This document shows, one piece after another, positions 30,431 through 43,021 of a stretch of DNA of 64,000 nucleotides (position 1 is the stretch's first letter; each line of letters begins with the position of its first letter). A program made the translations under genes and the position numbers. Source of the DNA: Adiantum capillus-veneris (lineage: Eukaryota; Streptophyta; Polypodiopsida; Polypodiales; Pteridaceae); NCBI GenBank assembly GCA_014529385.2, contig CM043942.1, forward strand, positions 104,732,141 to 104,796,140, in the 5' to 3' direction. The notes below the pieces were generated by a model that saw only the letters and a program-made list of their open reading frames with translations, made no database searches and was not told where the DNA came from.

Positions 30431-30952
30431 TGACGCCCCAGAATCTGGGCGCGTCGGGGAGGGGACCTTTGGGGCCCGGCTCGGACGGGACCGGCTCGGG
30501 TCGGGGTGTTTTTTCAAAGGGTCCTGGCGCGGACGGCACCGGCTCAGGACGGCCCGGCTCGGGTCGAGGTGTTGCTTCAAGGGGTCCTGGCGCGGACGGC
30601 ACCGGCTCAGGAAGGCCCGGCTCGGACGGGACCGGCTCGGGTCAAGTTGCCTTCACGGGGGCCCGGCTCGGACGGGACCGGCTCGGGCGTGGTTGCGTTC
30701 CATGGGTCGACGGCCGTTTGCGTTTCGCGGGTCTTCGCGGGTCTTGCGTTCCGGGTCCCTAGCCCCACGTAGCCTCAGGCTCCGCCGCACCGACGGAGGG
30801 TCGTAGCGTGCCCCGGGGAACCTTGCGTGGAGCCCCCACGGTGCGCGAGTGCGTGGAGTGAGGCTACAGTGTTTAGGTGGGGGGTCCCCTCCCGTGGCCG
30901 TTCTCGGGAGGCTCATACCCCTTATATCTCGCAGAATCGGGGGAGCCTGACA
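30431..30952. repeat. GC-rich block with about 60-bp tandem repeats
   Basis: It is strongly GC-rich compared with its AT-rich surroundings. Units share 'cccggctcggacgggaccgg' or 'ggtcctggcgcggacgg' variants and repeat about every 60 bp from 30470 to 30690. Edges TGACGCCCCAGAATC... and ...GGGGGAGCCTGACA look like LTR termini, but the flanking 5-mers do not match exactly. All frames are open because of base composition, so no gene is called. Confidence 0.75.
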
Positions 30953-31473
30953 TTCGTGTGGCAAGAGTAGATGTATCCTTATAAGCTGGCAAAGTTAAGA
31001 TGTTCGCAAATTTCACTTTGCAGGAGTTGTCACTTAATTTGAGGAAGAGTTGTTCATTTGATATCATATCACAACCGAGCTCTCAGTTTTTGGGATATTA
31101 TAGTAATGGAACCTTGTTGTTGGTGTAATTCACAGCTTCGAGAGAGGATTGAAGTGGTATTGTCAATAGACTAAGACGTATGATTCCTTTCTTCTATTGG
31201 TTGTAGCAGAGATTTGGGGTATTAGAGAGTCCAAGCATTATTGGTGCTAAAAAGAAATAAAACCCTCTCAGCATGTTGCTTCAAATATCGTTCAACACAC
31301 AAGTTGACCTTTCAACCTCAATATTGAAGGCTGGGATCTTCTAGGGATCCTTTAATGGAAATACATCGGCATGGGCAACTACTGTGGTTCATCAGCACTA
31401 CTTCAAAGAAGGATGAAAGACTGAATCCTTATGCAAAAATGGGTTCAATGTTCTTGCACCTTCTCAAGAAAGT

Positions 31474-31815
31474 GTGATGAAAAATCTATCGGGGGCATTT
31501 TTGTCAAAGAGGGAGAAAGGATTGCAAAAAAGTATGTACTATCATGGTGATTTTGGCATTATGTATCTTTGTCTTGATAGAGAGACACAAGAAATGCTCG
31601 CCTTTAAGTCTATCTCTAAGGGAAAAATGAAGACTCGTGTGGATGGTGAAGATGTGAGGAGAGAAGTTATTATCATGTATCCCTTGCCTCCTCATCCCCA
31701 TCTCATTGGCCTTAAGAATGTGTTTAAAGATGAGAATGCAGTTCACCATGGTGAGGAGCTTTGTGAAGGTGGCGAGCTGTTTGATCGCATTGTAACTCAT
31801 GGGCATTATAATTAA
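31474..31815 (+). pseudogene. calcium-dependent protein kinase fragment
   Basis: [18 protein letters not shown] is followed by [40 protein letters not shown] and [14 protein letters not shown]. This is the N-lobe of plant CDPKs in one uninterrupted frame: the 'KSIsK.kl....d.eDvrrEv.iM.hl.gHpni..lk...ed' block, then 'elc.GGELFDRI...GHY'. The ATP-loop glycines are partly lost and the segment stops at 31815 right after GHYN, where CDPK exon 1 normally nears its end. No catalytic loop or EF-hands follow. It is a gene fragment, captured or left by rearrangement. Confidence 0.8.
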
Positions 31816-31855
31816 AGCAAGGAGAAGAAGTGGTGATGGTAGATAAATAGTTGCT

Positions 31856-31916
31856 GGCATTGATGATGATATATGATGAACGCAAGGATCGGAGTAGGAG
31901 GCATCGTTGATGGAAA

Positions 31917-31956
<40 letters not shown>

Positions 31957-32059
31957 TTTGGCTACTCCTTGCGCTCTAATTGGAGTGCAGTTGTAATAGG
32001 CATTGATGATGATATATGATGAACGCAAGGACCAAAGTAGGAGGCATCACTGATAGGAA

Positions 32060-32109
<50 letters not shown>

Positions 32110-32145
32110 GGTACTCCCTGCGCTCTAACTGGAGTGCACCTCTTT
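31856..32145. repeat. 143-bp tandem duplication with (GA)n
   Basis: 'ggcattgatgatgatatatg' begins both copies (31857 and 32000). Each contains a (GA)n tract (31918-31954 and 32063-32105), followed by a 'tactccytgcgctctaaytg' block. The copies differ by scattered substitutions. Confidence 0.9.
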
Positions 32146-32172
32146 GTAAACTTCAAGGATTTCCCCAAAGAG

Positions 32173-32177
<5 letters not shown>

Positions 32178-32250
<73 letters not shown>
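32178..32250. repeat. compound (TG)n(GA)n microsatellite
   Basis: About 58 bp of TG followed by about 14 bp of GA. Confidence 0.97.
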
Positions 32251-32251
<1 letters not shown>

Positions 32252-33800
32252 CTACGGATCGACAATACGGTAGATTCAACTTACCCTAAGACCAAGAACA
32301 TCAAAAGTAGTGCAGGTAATGGTAGGCATGATAGCAAAAGTGAATGCAACAGTCGACATATTGGCAGAATTTGCAGAAGGGTAATGATGGAAAAACACAT
32401 ACTAGTGGCAAGGTGATGGAACAATATAAGGAAGGTCTAGGAGCTAATCCATCCAAGATTGTTCTTTGATGTTGGACGACCAATACCAAAGGTACACTTA
32501 TATTCCGTATTTTGGTTTTCTCTATGTGATCTCAAAAGTACTTAGATTCCATCATGCACACATCAAAGCAATGAATTTACATCATTTCTATTGAAAAGAT
32601 TGTAGATGAAGGTGACAAGGATTGAAGAATTTTTGTGATGCTCAACAAAGGGACACATGGACGATACATTGCGGCATGGCAACATGGAATGATACATGTC
32701 TTTATAAAACATCGGTAATGTGTTCTTCCTCAAGTACAACTATATTATTTTTACAATAAGAAAGTCCCTCCGACACTAGAGGAAAAGCATAAGCCTCCCC
32801 TTCAACACTGAAGGGGATAAATGTGACGGAGGAAGGGCACGTTGCCTACGATATTATAAATCTGGAGAACGGTGCCAACTCCACACCATACGTATGGTTT
32901 TTTATTTTTTTGATAGGCACAAGCATCGCAATGCACAAAATGCATCTCTATCCATTTTAAAAAAATTGTAATGTGCAAATTTTCACCTCTATACATCTTT
33001 TAATGCAAAATCCCATTTGTGATGCGAGCTTTTGCCGAAAGCTTCGAGGAAAGATGCAATTCTATGAAGCCATCATCACAAGCATAGTGAGGTAAAATCC
33101 ACACCACTATCACTTCTTGACTCCTTACCATATGTATAGTAAAGCAATCAAGGCAAACTAGTTGGAACACACAATGTTTACATAAATTACAAGGTAAACC
33201 TCGCCAATGCAATGATTATGCGCCAATACAATCAATGAAAGGAAACTTTCTTTTTCTAGCTTCCTTATAATTTTCAACTTTCTTCTTCTACATGAGGGTC
33301 CTGCATAGGTATTGTAGAGTGCGATAACTGAGGGCAGGTAGAAGGTGTAGTGGTCGTGGCTTGGGTATCTTGATTTAGCCCTTGGGGCAGGAGAAAGAGG
33401 TTATATAAGAAAGCACCCTCATCGGAAGTAGGACATTCAGTCCATAGTAGAGATCTTGGTTTCACCATCTCTGTGTATTTCACATTGGTTGAGATGATGG
33501 GCACCTAGGCAATGTTATTCTCTAGTTCTCTACGTTTAACACTCTCGTGGTTGTTGTTGGCGCAATTATCTCTTTCTCTCTGATATAGCTCTTCTGAGGG
33601 CATTTGATTCTTGCTAGACGATGAGTCATCCACTCTCTATATGCCAAGCACCTAGCTCTCCTCACTATGAGGATGCATCTATGCATCCTGAGTTCGCTAC
33701 CAACAACATACAAATGGAATAAATGTTGCAAGCCATATCCAACATGATGATCCATGTCAGCCATACTAATCAATTCGTGTTGAAATTACCTATTCGTTGA
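32251..33800. other. AT-rich stretch without recognised genes
   Basis: Only short, stop-bounded frames on both strands. No family, LTR edge or RNA gene was recognised. Confidence 0.5.
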
Positions 33801-34245
33801 TGCACAACATACTCGGAGGCATGATTCCAAGATTAGGCCCAAGCCTTTTGCAGGTTTACCCACTGAGAATGTCCTCACATGGCTAGACCACTTTGACAAT
33901 GTGGTCGGTTAGCACCGCTTTTTCGATTATCACAAAGCTATGGAGGCGTGCACACTCTTGGAAGGCATCGCTGCGACTTGGTTCATGCAACAATCGGAGG
34001 ACATAAAAGGTGACTGGGGTATGCTTAACTTTTTATCGATTTAGAATTTTGCTCACCATAACATTACTGAGGTGGCTTTACAACAGCTGAATGCTTTAAA
34101 ACAACAACAATTAGAACCCGTGGCCCAATTTTTTGTAAAGATTAATCAGCTGCTACTTCGGGCTGACCCTACCATGTCGGAGGAAATGAAACTTTTTTTC
34201 CCTTGGCCTCGCCTAATAGTTGATTTTGCTAAACACAATTCCCAT
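33800..34245 (+). pseudogene. gypsy gag remnant
   Basis: One frame reads RPKPFAGLPTENVLTWLDHF, DNVVG, a stop, then HRFFDYHKAMEACTL, LEGIAATWFMQQ and QLEPVAQFFVKINQLLLRA. This is the capsid pattern of gypsy gag ('F.G......WL..fe', 'l.G.A..Wf'). Stops at 33908 and 34045 inactivate it. No protease or RT follows. Confidence 0.65.
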
Positions 34246-34329
34246 GTCAATGTTTTGCTCACATCGAGGTCCAAATTTTGTGCACGTACAATATGTTGTT
34301 GTGGATCAATGTACACGTCTTCATGACAT

Positions 34330-35749
34330 CTGCACAATGCTACACTATTTTTCCAAACTTTTTAAAGATCAAACACGCTCTCCTATCAATTTACCTATCA
34401 CACATTGTATCAATATCAGAGATGCCCTTCCAGTAAGCATGGGCTCTCGCCGAAGATTTTGTCTTAACTTAATGTTTTCTTTAGGTAATTTGAACGGATA
34501 GCCTACTGGAGTACAATGATCATGGAAAGATTTTCAAATACTAGTCCACAAAGCTTCAAAACTTTTATTAGAGTACAATGTGGCCTTAAAACTCCTATTG
34601 GAGTACAATGTTCACAGAACCATTGTTTGTTCTTGTATAAGTTTCGGGAGAAACTAAGCAACACTCATTAAGGTTGTTATTAGAGATAACACATTAAGCT
34701 TTACTTACATACTCATCATATTGATGAGGTGGTGGGCCCATACTCAATGGGCCTAGCTCAGTAAGTATGGCGCCCGAAAATGGTGGCCACATGCAACTGC
34801 ACACATGCACATACTTGTACATGTGGTTTTTAGTCTCTGACTCTAACCAGTGCTTACCTTATCTGACCAAGAAAGCCTAATGAAATCTTCCAAAAATTGT
34901 TTGCCATGCCCATCAAGAGGGTTGATGACCTTTTGATGGAAACCAAGACGAATAATGACCTATGAATAATAAAAAGAAGAAGAAAAGGTAAAACTTATTT
35001 TAAATGGAACATTTTTGGAATCTTTGAGGATGTCCTTGCTTCTTTGTGTCCTACTTTTTAGACCATTGCTTGAAAAAAAATTGTTGTATACAAAAAACAA
35101 TGTTTGCACGTCTTTCATTGAATTATCAACTTGTGAATAAAATTTATTTGCATCCATAATCTCATGGAAAATAAAGAGGCTCTCCTTGACCTCAACCTCT
35201 TCCTAATAATTTTGGCCAATTTTCCTCAATCAAAGCTTTATTTTGGGAATTACAAGCACCTTATGGGCCCAAAACACCCTATGAAGCAAATTCTAGATCC
35301 CAAGACTTTATTATTACAAGCACACAATAACCAAGCACCATTTTCTCAACCAAGAAAAAACAAACTCTCATAAAACTCCAAGCACAACCCAAAGCTCATG
35401 CATGGCCTTCCCATTCTTTTTTTATAGCTAGATTTTACCAGAGAGCGGTCCACTTTGCTTTTTAGAGAGCCCTCACCTTCTCTCATGAAACTCTGCAAAT
35501 GCACATCTTACGACACTTATAACTCCCTCATAGGCAATCCCACACCCAAATGTTATATACACAAAAACAAGTGAGAATAGGATTGCACATCTAGATCTCC
35601 AAACGTGCACTCAAAGTACTGATATGGGGATTGATATGGAGCGAGCTTTGAAGTGAGCTTTTTGCTTACATTTCATAGCTCCCTTCATAAGCTTCCGGGA
35701 TTGATACAGAGCGAGCTTTTTTTTTTTCCATTGTCTCCCACCCCACCCC

Positions 35750-35750
<1 letters not shown>
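34330..35750. other. AT-rich stretch without recognised genes
   Basis: Contains a loose repeat of 'gagtacaatg' (34510-34610). Otherwise short frames only. Confidence 0.5.

Positions 35751-35751
<1 letters not shown>

Positions 35752-35812
<61 letters not shown>
35752..35812. repeat. (CT)n microsatellite
   Basis: About 60 bp of CT. It is preceded by CCCACCCCACCCC. Confidence 0.97.
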
Positions 35813-35815
<3 letters not shown>

Positions 35816-36488
35816 GGATAGATCTTTAAGGTCTAGTTTCCCATGATGTAGAAATTCTCTTCTTCTTCTCTCTCTCACTCTCTTGTAATAAAACTTAACA
35901 ATGTGATTAAACTCGAGTGTCTATAACTATAACATTTTTAAATGTGTATTTTAAAAATATCAAAAACTCCAATAATTGGGATCAATATAGTGATAAGCTT
36001 TCTCTTTTCCCTGCCTGACGACGACACCTGCTTGCCCTTGCCCCACTCTCTCCTCTTCCCCTTTGCCGAAGAGACTAAGGAAGAGCTATATGACCTGCAA
36101 ATAAAGTAGGCACTGCAACATCTCCAAGAAGCTGCAGACTAGTGATGTTAGCATGCACGTCGTTTATCTATCCCCATCATCTACTGTGACCATCTTAGTG
36201 ACAAAGCCCCTCTTCCTATGTGCCTCCTCCACCTCTATCTCTTTCTCTATGACCAGTGTTCGGGGAAAATGTGTCTAGCTTAATATCGTGCCGTTTTCAA
36301 TTTAAAAAATGCCGGTTGAAGGCAAGGGAAAAAGGAGAAATTCCGCCTCAAAATAGAGAAAATTAGTGTAAAAACCCAAAAAGTAAACCTAATTTTCTAG
36401 ATTTCCTGTTGGAAAATTCAAGAAAGGGAATTTTGTATGTTTGGAGAAATGATTTTTCCCGAACACTGTCTACGACCTAAGAGGAGGG

Positions 36489-36813
<325 letters not shown>

Positions 36814-36814
36814 C

Positions 36815-36815
<1 letters not shown>

Positions 36816-36904
<89 letters not shown>
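36816..36904. repeat. (GA)n microsatellite
   Basis: About 89 bp of pure GA just after the right palindrome arm. Confidence 0.97.
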
Positions 36905-36905
<1 letters not shown>

Positions 36906-37076
36906 GGAGATCATCCAGGGACGTATAATAAATAATAAGAGAGCTCACCATGTTGTGATCTATACTAGCCGGCATATTGCATTTACATTGTAGATTTGCA
37001 GTTCTTTGATGTAGGATTGACCAAGAATTAGTCTCAGAAGAAGATAGAGCAAAAACGTCTTCATCAAAAACATCTA

Positions 37077-37505
37077 GTGAGAAAGAAACCCACGAAAGAG
37101 AGGTGGAGGATGTCGGGGCATCAAGCTCATGGATGTGCATTGTGCAAGAGCAAGAAAGAGAGACACGACATGGGATTCCAAAGGCATCCTGCAAATGACA
37201 CAATTACGGGCCTGATAGTCGTGTCCAATAATGACGGCATGGTCTTGATCCTCACGAGTTTCAAAATAGGATGGAGGAAGCAACATCAGATGGTTACGTG
37301 CCTTTTAATTGAGAGACATGGGGTAAAGGGGCCGATAGAAAACCAGGGCCGGGTGATGGAACTGGTGCGCCCCTTAAATAAAGCAAATCTACTCCAATAC
37401 TGGGATACAATCAACCAGGTGGTGGAACGGTTAAAGCAGGGTGCGACAGTGTACTCGCCGTCCAATTTTGAGTTCGATGTGCATTGGCGCATTGGCTCAT
37501 ATTGA
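37077..37505 (+). other. 142-codon open frame, unrecognised
   Basis: The frame runs from ATG to TGA with mixed composition (KERHDMGFQRHPANDTITGL, VMELVRPLNKANLLQYWDTI, SPSNFEFDVHWRIGSY). I recognise no family, and the opposite strand is open over part of it. It may be a decayed fragment rather than a gene. Confidence 0.25.
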
Positions 37506-37589
37506 ACTTTTGTCGTCTTCCTATTGGTGGACAATTTTTTTACAACTAAAAATTTTGGCCTGCAACATGCGTCCTGTGTGCCTTCCACC

Positions 37590-37774
37590 ATTTGGATGTG
37601 AATGAGGATGAAATAATGTCGTATTGCAAAATTTTCATCTCTTTAAACTTATAAATTCTTGTAATTTGAGTCTTTTTAATATTTTTAACTCTCTCTCTCT
37701 CTCTCTCTCTCTATCACTTTCTAGAGCTATAGAGATTTAACTTCTACTCCTACCCTAGCCCTTATTTCTACATA
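37590..37774 (+). repeat. partial 5' LTR of short copia-like element
   Basis: It ends ...TTATTTCTACA just before a TGGTATCAAGGCC primer-binding site (37775-37787). The blocks 'cttgtaatttgagtc' and 'agagcta..ctacccta' recur in the 3' LTR at 40137-40432. A short (CT)n lies inside (37688-37712). The left edge is not defined. Confidence 0.55.
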
Positions 37775-37787
37775 TGGTATCAAGGCC
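37775..37787 (+). other. degenerate primer-binding site
   Basis: TGGTATCAAGGCC, a variant of the tRNA-Met site, directly after an ACA terminus. Confidence 0.6.
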
Positions 37788-38269
37788 ATACTAGCAGAAC
37801 CCTAATCATGTAGTTGCAAACTTTTTTGACACTGGTTCATTGCAACATCTCTATCTCAAGTTGGTGATGGATTTGGATTGACCTTTGATAGAAAAGCCGT
37901 AGATCAGGTTAAGGACTACAAGTTTGGTTTTTATACTTTCTTCATTTGAATTACGGTTTAGGAAATACAACATTTGCAAGCTAAGGTTTTTTTTACTCTC
38001 AATGAGAACCATATCTTGGACATTGTTCATCATCCACGCATCTTCATGCAAATCAAAGAAGCATGGATGGAATTCTCTCCTAAAGGGGGGCTCCTCTTGG
38101 GTTTATCCAATGTCAAAATACACTCCATGATGCTCATGGATGGTTGCTACTTCTCATCAGACCTTGTGGAAGTCATGGCATGATTTTTCAACTAACATTC
38201 ATGGTGTAAAAATAGCCTTGTAGTTCTTTATCTTTTTCTATGTAGGGGATTCTACACTGATGGCTAATA

Positions 38270-39075
38270 GTCATTAAGACCTTCCCATGGAAGCCTCTAA
38301 ATTTTTGCCACTTGCTGAAAAACTATCTGGCACAAAATTTTCCACATGGAAAACAAAACTTCGGCTACTGCTCATGCAGATAGCAAGGAGATTATCTTGT
38401 GGGAGAACAAAAATGACAAAGCCATGGTCATCCTTGGCCTAGCTCTTGGTAACAATCTTATCCTTCACATTGACTTTGACAATTGAAGTGTATGATAAGT
38501 TGGAGAACTTGTTTGGGAACAAAATCAATAACTGTGAAGCATTCCTCAAACAAGAGTTCTTCAACTTAAAGATGAAGGAGAATGACACTTTAAGTGAGTA
38601 TCTTAGCACCATGGAGTCTGTACTTCAACAACTAGCTACTCTTAAAGCCAAGGTAGATGAAGATGCTCAGATTGTTGTTCTGCTCTCTAACATTGAGGAC
38701 ATCCCAAAGTACTCAAAGATTCTTGTTGTTGTATGAGTTAGTCAAGAGATGGTCTATGAGGACATGATAGATTATTTCATTGATGAGGACTGACGATTGG
38801 CAAAAAATATAAGCACATACTTGGATTAGGACAAGGCTTTCTTCTCCAAGAACAAGTTAAAAAAGAAGTCTATTGTAATGAAATGTGCATTTTGCAAAAA
38901 GCCTAGCCATATAAAAAATTGTTGCGCTCAAAATGTAGCAAAGCAACAAGAAAAAGAGCATGTAAATCTAGTAGCGGATGAAGACAAAGACATGAGGTGC
39001 CTATTGATGAAGATCAAGCCTACATTGCATGTGTAGCTAGACTATCTCTTCATATGAAATCTAGGCTTTCTAGTG
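38270..39075 (+). pseudogene. copia gag remnant, copy 1
   Basis: Translation shows LAEKLSGTKFSTWKTKLRLL (UBN2/copia gag start), then NNLILHIDF, VYDKLENLFGNKINNCEAFL, KMKENDTLSEYLSTMESVLQ and the zinc knuckle CAFCKKPSHIKNCC with all four metal ligands. A stop lies between the first and second blocks. Parts of the second half are nearly identical to copies 2 and 3. A spacer derivative ('GLGYSCLGCTLR'-type tail) ends each copy. Confidence 0.8.
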
Positions 39076-39132
39076 GGTTTGGGTACTCTTGCCTAGGTTG
39101 TACCCTAAGATGATTATAATAAGTAAGCTAGT

Positions 39133-39800
39133 GTACTTAAAGATGAAGGAGAATGAAACTTTAAGTGAAGTGTATGATAAGTTAGAGAACTTGTTTGGGA
39201 ACAAAATCAATAACTCTGAAGCATTCCTCAAACAAAAGTTCTTCAACTTAAAGATGAAAGGAGAATGAAACTTTAAATGAGTATCTTAGCACCATGGAGT
39301 CTACTTCAACAACTAGCTGGTCTTAAAGCCAAGGTAGATGAAGTTGCTCAGATTATTGTTTTGCTCTCTAGCATTGAGGGCATCCCAAAGTACTCAAAGA
39401 TTATTGTTGTTCTATGAGTTAGTAAAGATATGGCCTATGAGGACATGATACATTATCTCATTGATGAGGACTAACAATTGGCAAAAAATACAAGCACATC
39501 CTTGGGTTTGGACAAGGCTTTCTTCTCCAAGAACAAGTTCAAAAAGAAGTCTATTGTAATGAAATGTACATTTTTCAAAAAGCCTAGCCATATAAAAAAT
39601 TGTTGCACTCAAAATGTAGCAAAGCAATAAGAAAAAGAGCTTGTAAATCTGGTAGCGGATGAAGACAAAGACGTAGAGGTGCCTATTGATGAAGATCGAG
39701 CCTACATCACATGTGTATCTAGACTATCTCTTCATGAAGAGATATATGAAATCTAGGATTTCTAGTGGGTTTGGGTACTCTTGCCTAGGTTGTACCCTAA
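39133..39800 (+). pseudogene. copia gag remnant, copy 2 (tandem)
   Basis: A repeat of copy 1 from the VYDKLENLFGNKINN block onward, offset by about 670 bp. It carries a frameshift near 39260, and its zinc knuckle has lost a Cys (CTFFKKPSHIKNCC). It is a tandem internal duplication within the same short element. Confidence 0.8.
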
Positions 39801-40124
39801 GATGATTATAGTAAGTAAACTAGTGTGAATGTGTGTTGCTTGTTCTTGTTCCATAAAAGGCTCATTTACCTAGTTTGGAGCCAAAAGGAGTGATCATTTA
39901 TTATTTCTATACCAAGCCTAGTCAAGCTCTAGGATGTTGGTGTAATCTTCAGGCCTATGAGATGGCCAAGTAGCCCTCTGAGTTATGTTGAGATCTAACC
40001 CGTGGGTGTGACTGAATCAACCTATAAACCATGGATAGATGTTAGCCTCTCAACCATGCTCAAACATTAGCCTCTGAGCTACTAGGGTACAAAGTCTACA
40101 ATTTTACTTGTCACGTACCATAAC

Positions 40125-40136
40125 TCCAAAGGAAGG
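40125..40136 (+). other. polypurine tract of short copia-like element
   Basis: The purine-rich CCAAAGGAAGG stretch lies directly before TGTTAGATTATGG, the start of the 3' LTR. Confidence 0.6.
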
Positions 40137-40329
40137 TGTTAGATTATGGAGTCTAGTGTGTGTGTGTGACTCTTCTCTTAGATCTAGTCTTGGCATAATA
40201 AGAAAAGCTAGATATTCTTACATCAAAGGTTCATATTCTAAACTTAAAAAGTCTTGTAATTTGAGACTTCTTAATATTGAAGCACTTTTGTATTTTTGTT
40301 CACATTATTTTCCCTATGCAAAGCTTGGA

Positions 40330-40397
<68 letters not shown>

Positions 40398-40432
40398 TAT
40401 AGAGCTGTCTATTCTACCCTAACCTTTTCTTC
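40137..40432 (+). repeat. 3' LTR of short copia-like element
   Basis: It starts TGTTAGATTATGGAG after the purine tract and shares blocks with 37590-37774 and with 41197-41290. It contains a compound (CT)n(CA)n tract at 40335-40395. The right edge is approximate. Confidence 0.6.
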
Positions 40433-41196
40433 TATAGCACCAAGCTCTACACTTCGGCTGCGACAACTTTCATTTGTAGGGTGGTGGTTGTTTTTCTTCT
40501 TTCCAACCATTCGAGCCTCTGCTCGCAATTCAAGGTCTCTAGTGACTCTATTTCATCAAGTTATCATTGAGCTCTACCACCATACTGCATGCTTCGATAG
40601 CTATAACATAAAAAAACATTTGCACAAAGGGAATTAGACACTGCCATATTTTGGCAAGACCTTTCCCAAGATAACTTCCAGCATAGCCTTGACAAAAGTA
40701 TTGACCATTTCCACCACCATGGAACTTGAGCCACTACAAGAGGAAGCATCTAGATTGGAGAAGATGGAAGAAATATCACCAAACTTTAAACCCGCTGAAT
40801 ACATGGGAGAGAATTATTTAGAAGAAGCAACTAGGTCTCCCCAAAAAAATAAAAAGTCTTTCAAAATATATTAAGTGCGTAAGTGAAGGGTGAGGTTAGG
40901 AAATGAAAAGACGGATAGAGGTAGAACATATAGAGGTGGAAAAATATGCATTATTTGATGGATAATCTATTTAGCCTTGTTAATTTTTGCATGAAAGCGT
41001 GATCACCCCCTTTTTTGGCCACAAAGCACCATACCCATCAGCTGGATTGGCCACCCTCTTGCCACTTGCATACCCCTCATCATTCAAGGATAGCCCATAC
41101 ATCACAATGCTACAAAGCCTCACCTCCCACTCAAGGCATTGTTGCCATAGCCTCTCCATCATCACCCTCGTTGTTGCTCGCTTGGAGCTTTGTACC
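40433..41196. other. intervening DNA without recognised genes
   Basis: Only short frames on both strands. This is the gap between two copia-like LTR copies. Confidence 0.45.
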
Positions 41197-41331
41197 TGTT
41201 AGATCATGGAGCCTACTGCGTGTCACTCTTATCTTAGATCTAGTCTTTGCATAGTAAGAACATCTAGATATTATCCTCCATTTGGATGTGAATGAGGATG
41301 AAATAGTGCCTTATTGCATCTCTCTCAAGCG

Positions 41332-41366
<35 letters not shown>

Positions 41367-41570
41367 TTGTGAGCACACAAAGGAGAAGAAGATAGAGGTA
41401 GAGCAAGAGCACTTCTTAGCATGCACCTCAATAGTGCCTTATTGTATCTCTCTCAAGCACACACACACACACACACACACACTTGTGAGCACACAAAGGA
41501 GAAGAAGATAGAGGTAGAGCAAGAAAACTTCTTAGCATGCACCTCAAAGAATGAGTATTTTAGGTCAAAA
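41197..41570 (+). repeat. third copy of the copia-like LTR, internally duplicated
   Basis: It begins TGTTAGATCATGGAG like 40137. From about 41303 a 125-bp unit ('atagtgccttattg', (AC)n, then 'gagaagaagatagaggtag') occurs twice. The (CA)n tracts lie at 41340-41366 and 41459-41482. Confidence 0.6.
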
Positions 41571-41744
41571 TGGAACTTTTATAAGAGTCTGACTCATTCA
41601 CACATGGGCGTCCACAGTGGCTGGTCATGTAAAAATCATGTAAAAATGGAATAAGTGGTGCGCCTCTCATTGGCAATCTCCTACACACCTATTGGACCAA
41701 CAAGTCCGGTCCATGACTCAAATAAATGATATGGCGTCCGTCGA

Positions 41745-42663
41745 AGGTGATAGGGTGTCTGTGAGGGTTAACACACTTGCTGAAAAACTATCTTGCGCAA
41801 AATTTTCCACATGGAAAACAAAACTTCGGCTACTACTCATGCACGAAAGGATTTCGAATGTCACAAATGGGAAGGAGAAAATGCCCACATTAGATAGTAA
41901 GGAGATTCTCTTGTGGGAGAACAAAAATGACAAAGCCATGATCATCATTGGCCTACCTCTTGGTAACAATCTTATCCTTCACATTGACTTTGACAAGTGA
42001 AGTGTATGATAAGTTGGAGAACTTGTTTGGGAACAAAATCAATAACTCTAAAGCATTCCTCAAAGAAAATTTCTTCAACTTAAAGAAGAAGGAGAATGAA
42101 ACTTTCAGTGAAGTGTATGATAAGTAGGAGAACATGTTTGGGAACAAAATCAATAATTCTAAAGCATTCCTCAAACAAAAGTTTTGCAACTTAAAGATGA
42201 AAGAGAATGAAACTTTAAGTGAGTATCTTAGCACCATGGAGTCCGTACTTGAACAACTAGCTGCTTTTAAAGCCACGGTAGATGAAGATGCTAACATTGT
42301 TGTCTGTCCTCTAGCATTGACGACATCCCAAAGTACTCAAAGATTCTTGTTGTTCTATGAGTTAGTCAAGATATGGCCTATGAGGACATGATATATCATC
42401 TCATTGATGAGGACTGATGATTGGCAGAAAACACAAGCACATCTTTGGATTTGGACAAGGCTTTCTTCTCCAAGAACGAGTTAAAAAAGAAGTCTATTGT
42501 AATGAAATGTGCATTTTCCAAAAAGCCTAGCCATATAAAAAATTATTGCACTCAAAATCTAGCAAAGCAACAAGAAAAAGAGCATGTAAATCTAGTAGCG
42601 GATAAGATAAAGACATAGAGGTGCCCATTGATGAAGATTGAGCCTACATCACATGTGTAGCTA
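41745..42663 (+). pseudogene. copia gag remnant, copy 3, cut by gypsy insertion
   Basis: LAEKLSCAKFSTWKTKLRLL, DSKEILLWENKNDKAMIIIG, LFGNKINNSKAFLKQ (the preceding block is duplicated at 42001 and 42112), SEYLSTMESVLEQ and a damaged knuckle CAFSKKPSHIKNYC. The homology with copies 1 and 2 stops exactly at 42663, where the LTR of the second gypsy element starts. Confidence 0.8.
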
Positions 42664-42973
42664 TGTTAACCCTCACACACATTCCTATCACCTACGATGG
42701 ATGTTGTATTATTTATTTGGTAGAGTCACGTACCGGGCTTGTTGGTCCAATAGGAAAAGGGTAAGAGTGATCGCCGATGAGAGGCGCACTCTAACTGGAA
42801 CATTCAAGGGATTAGTTGGTTAAGCATGGGCGCCCAAGTGTGAATGGGGCAAGATCATATAAAAGTCAACTAAACCTAAAATTCACTCATTCTCTCATTT
42901 GTACAATTGAAGAGTGCTTGCTCCATCTCCATCTCCATCTTCTTCTTCTTCATCTCCTTGTGTGTGTGTATGC

Positions 42974-43021
<48 letters not shown>

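Noticed and set aside
30356-30964. Several overlapping Gly/Arg/Pro-rich frames in the GC block
   Set aside because: High GC and a period divisible by 3 keep frames open on both strands. No domain and no start context.
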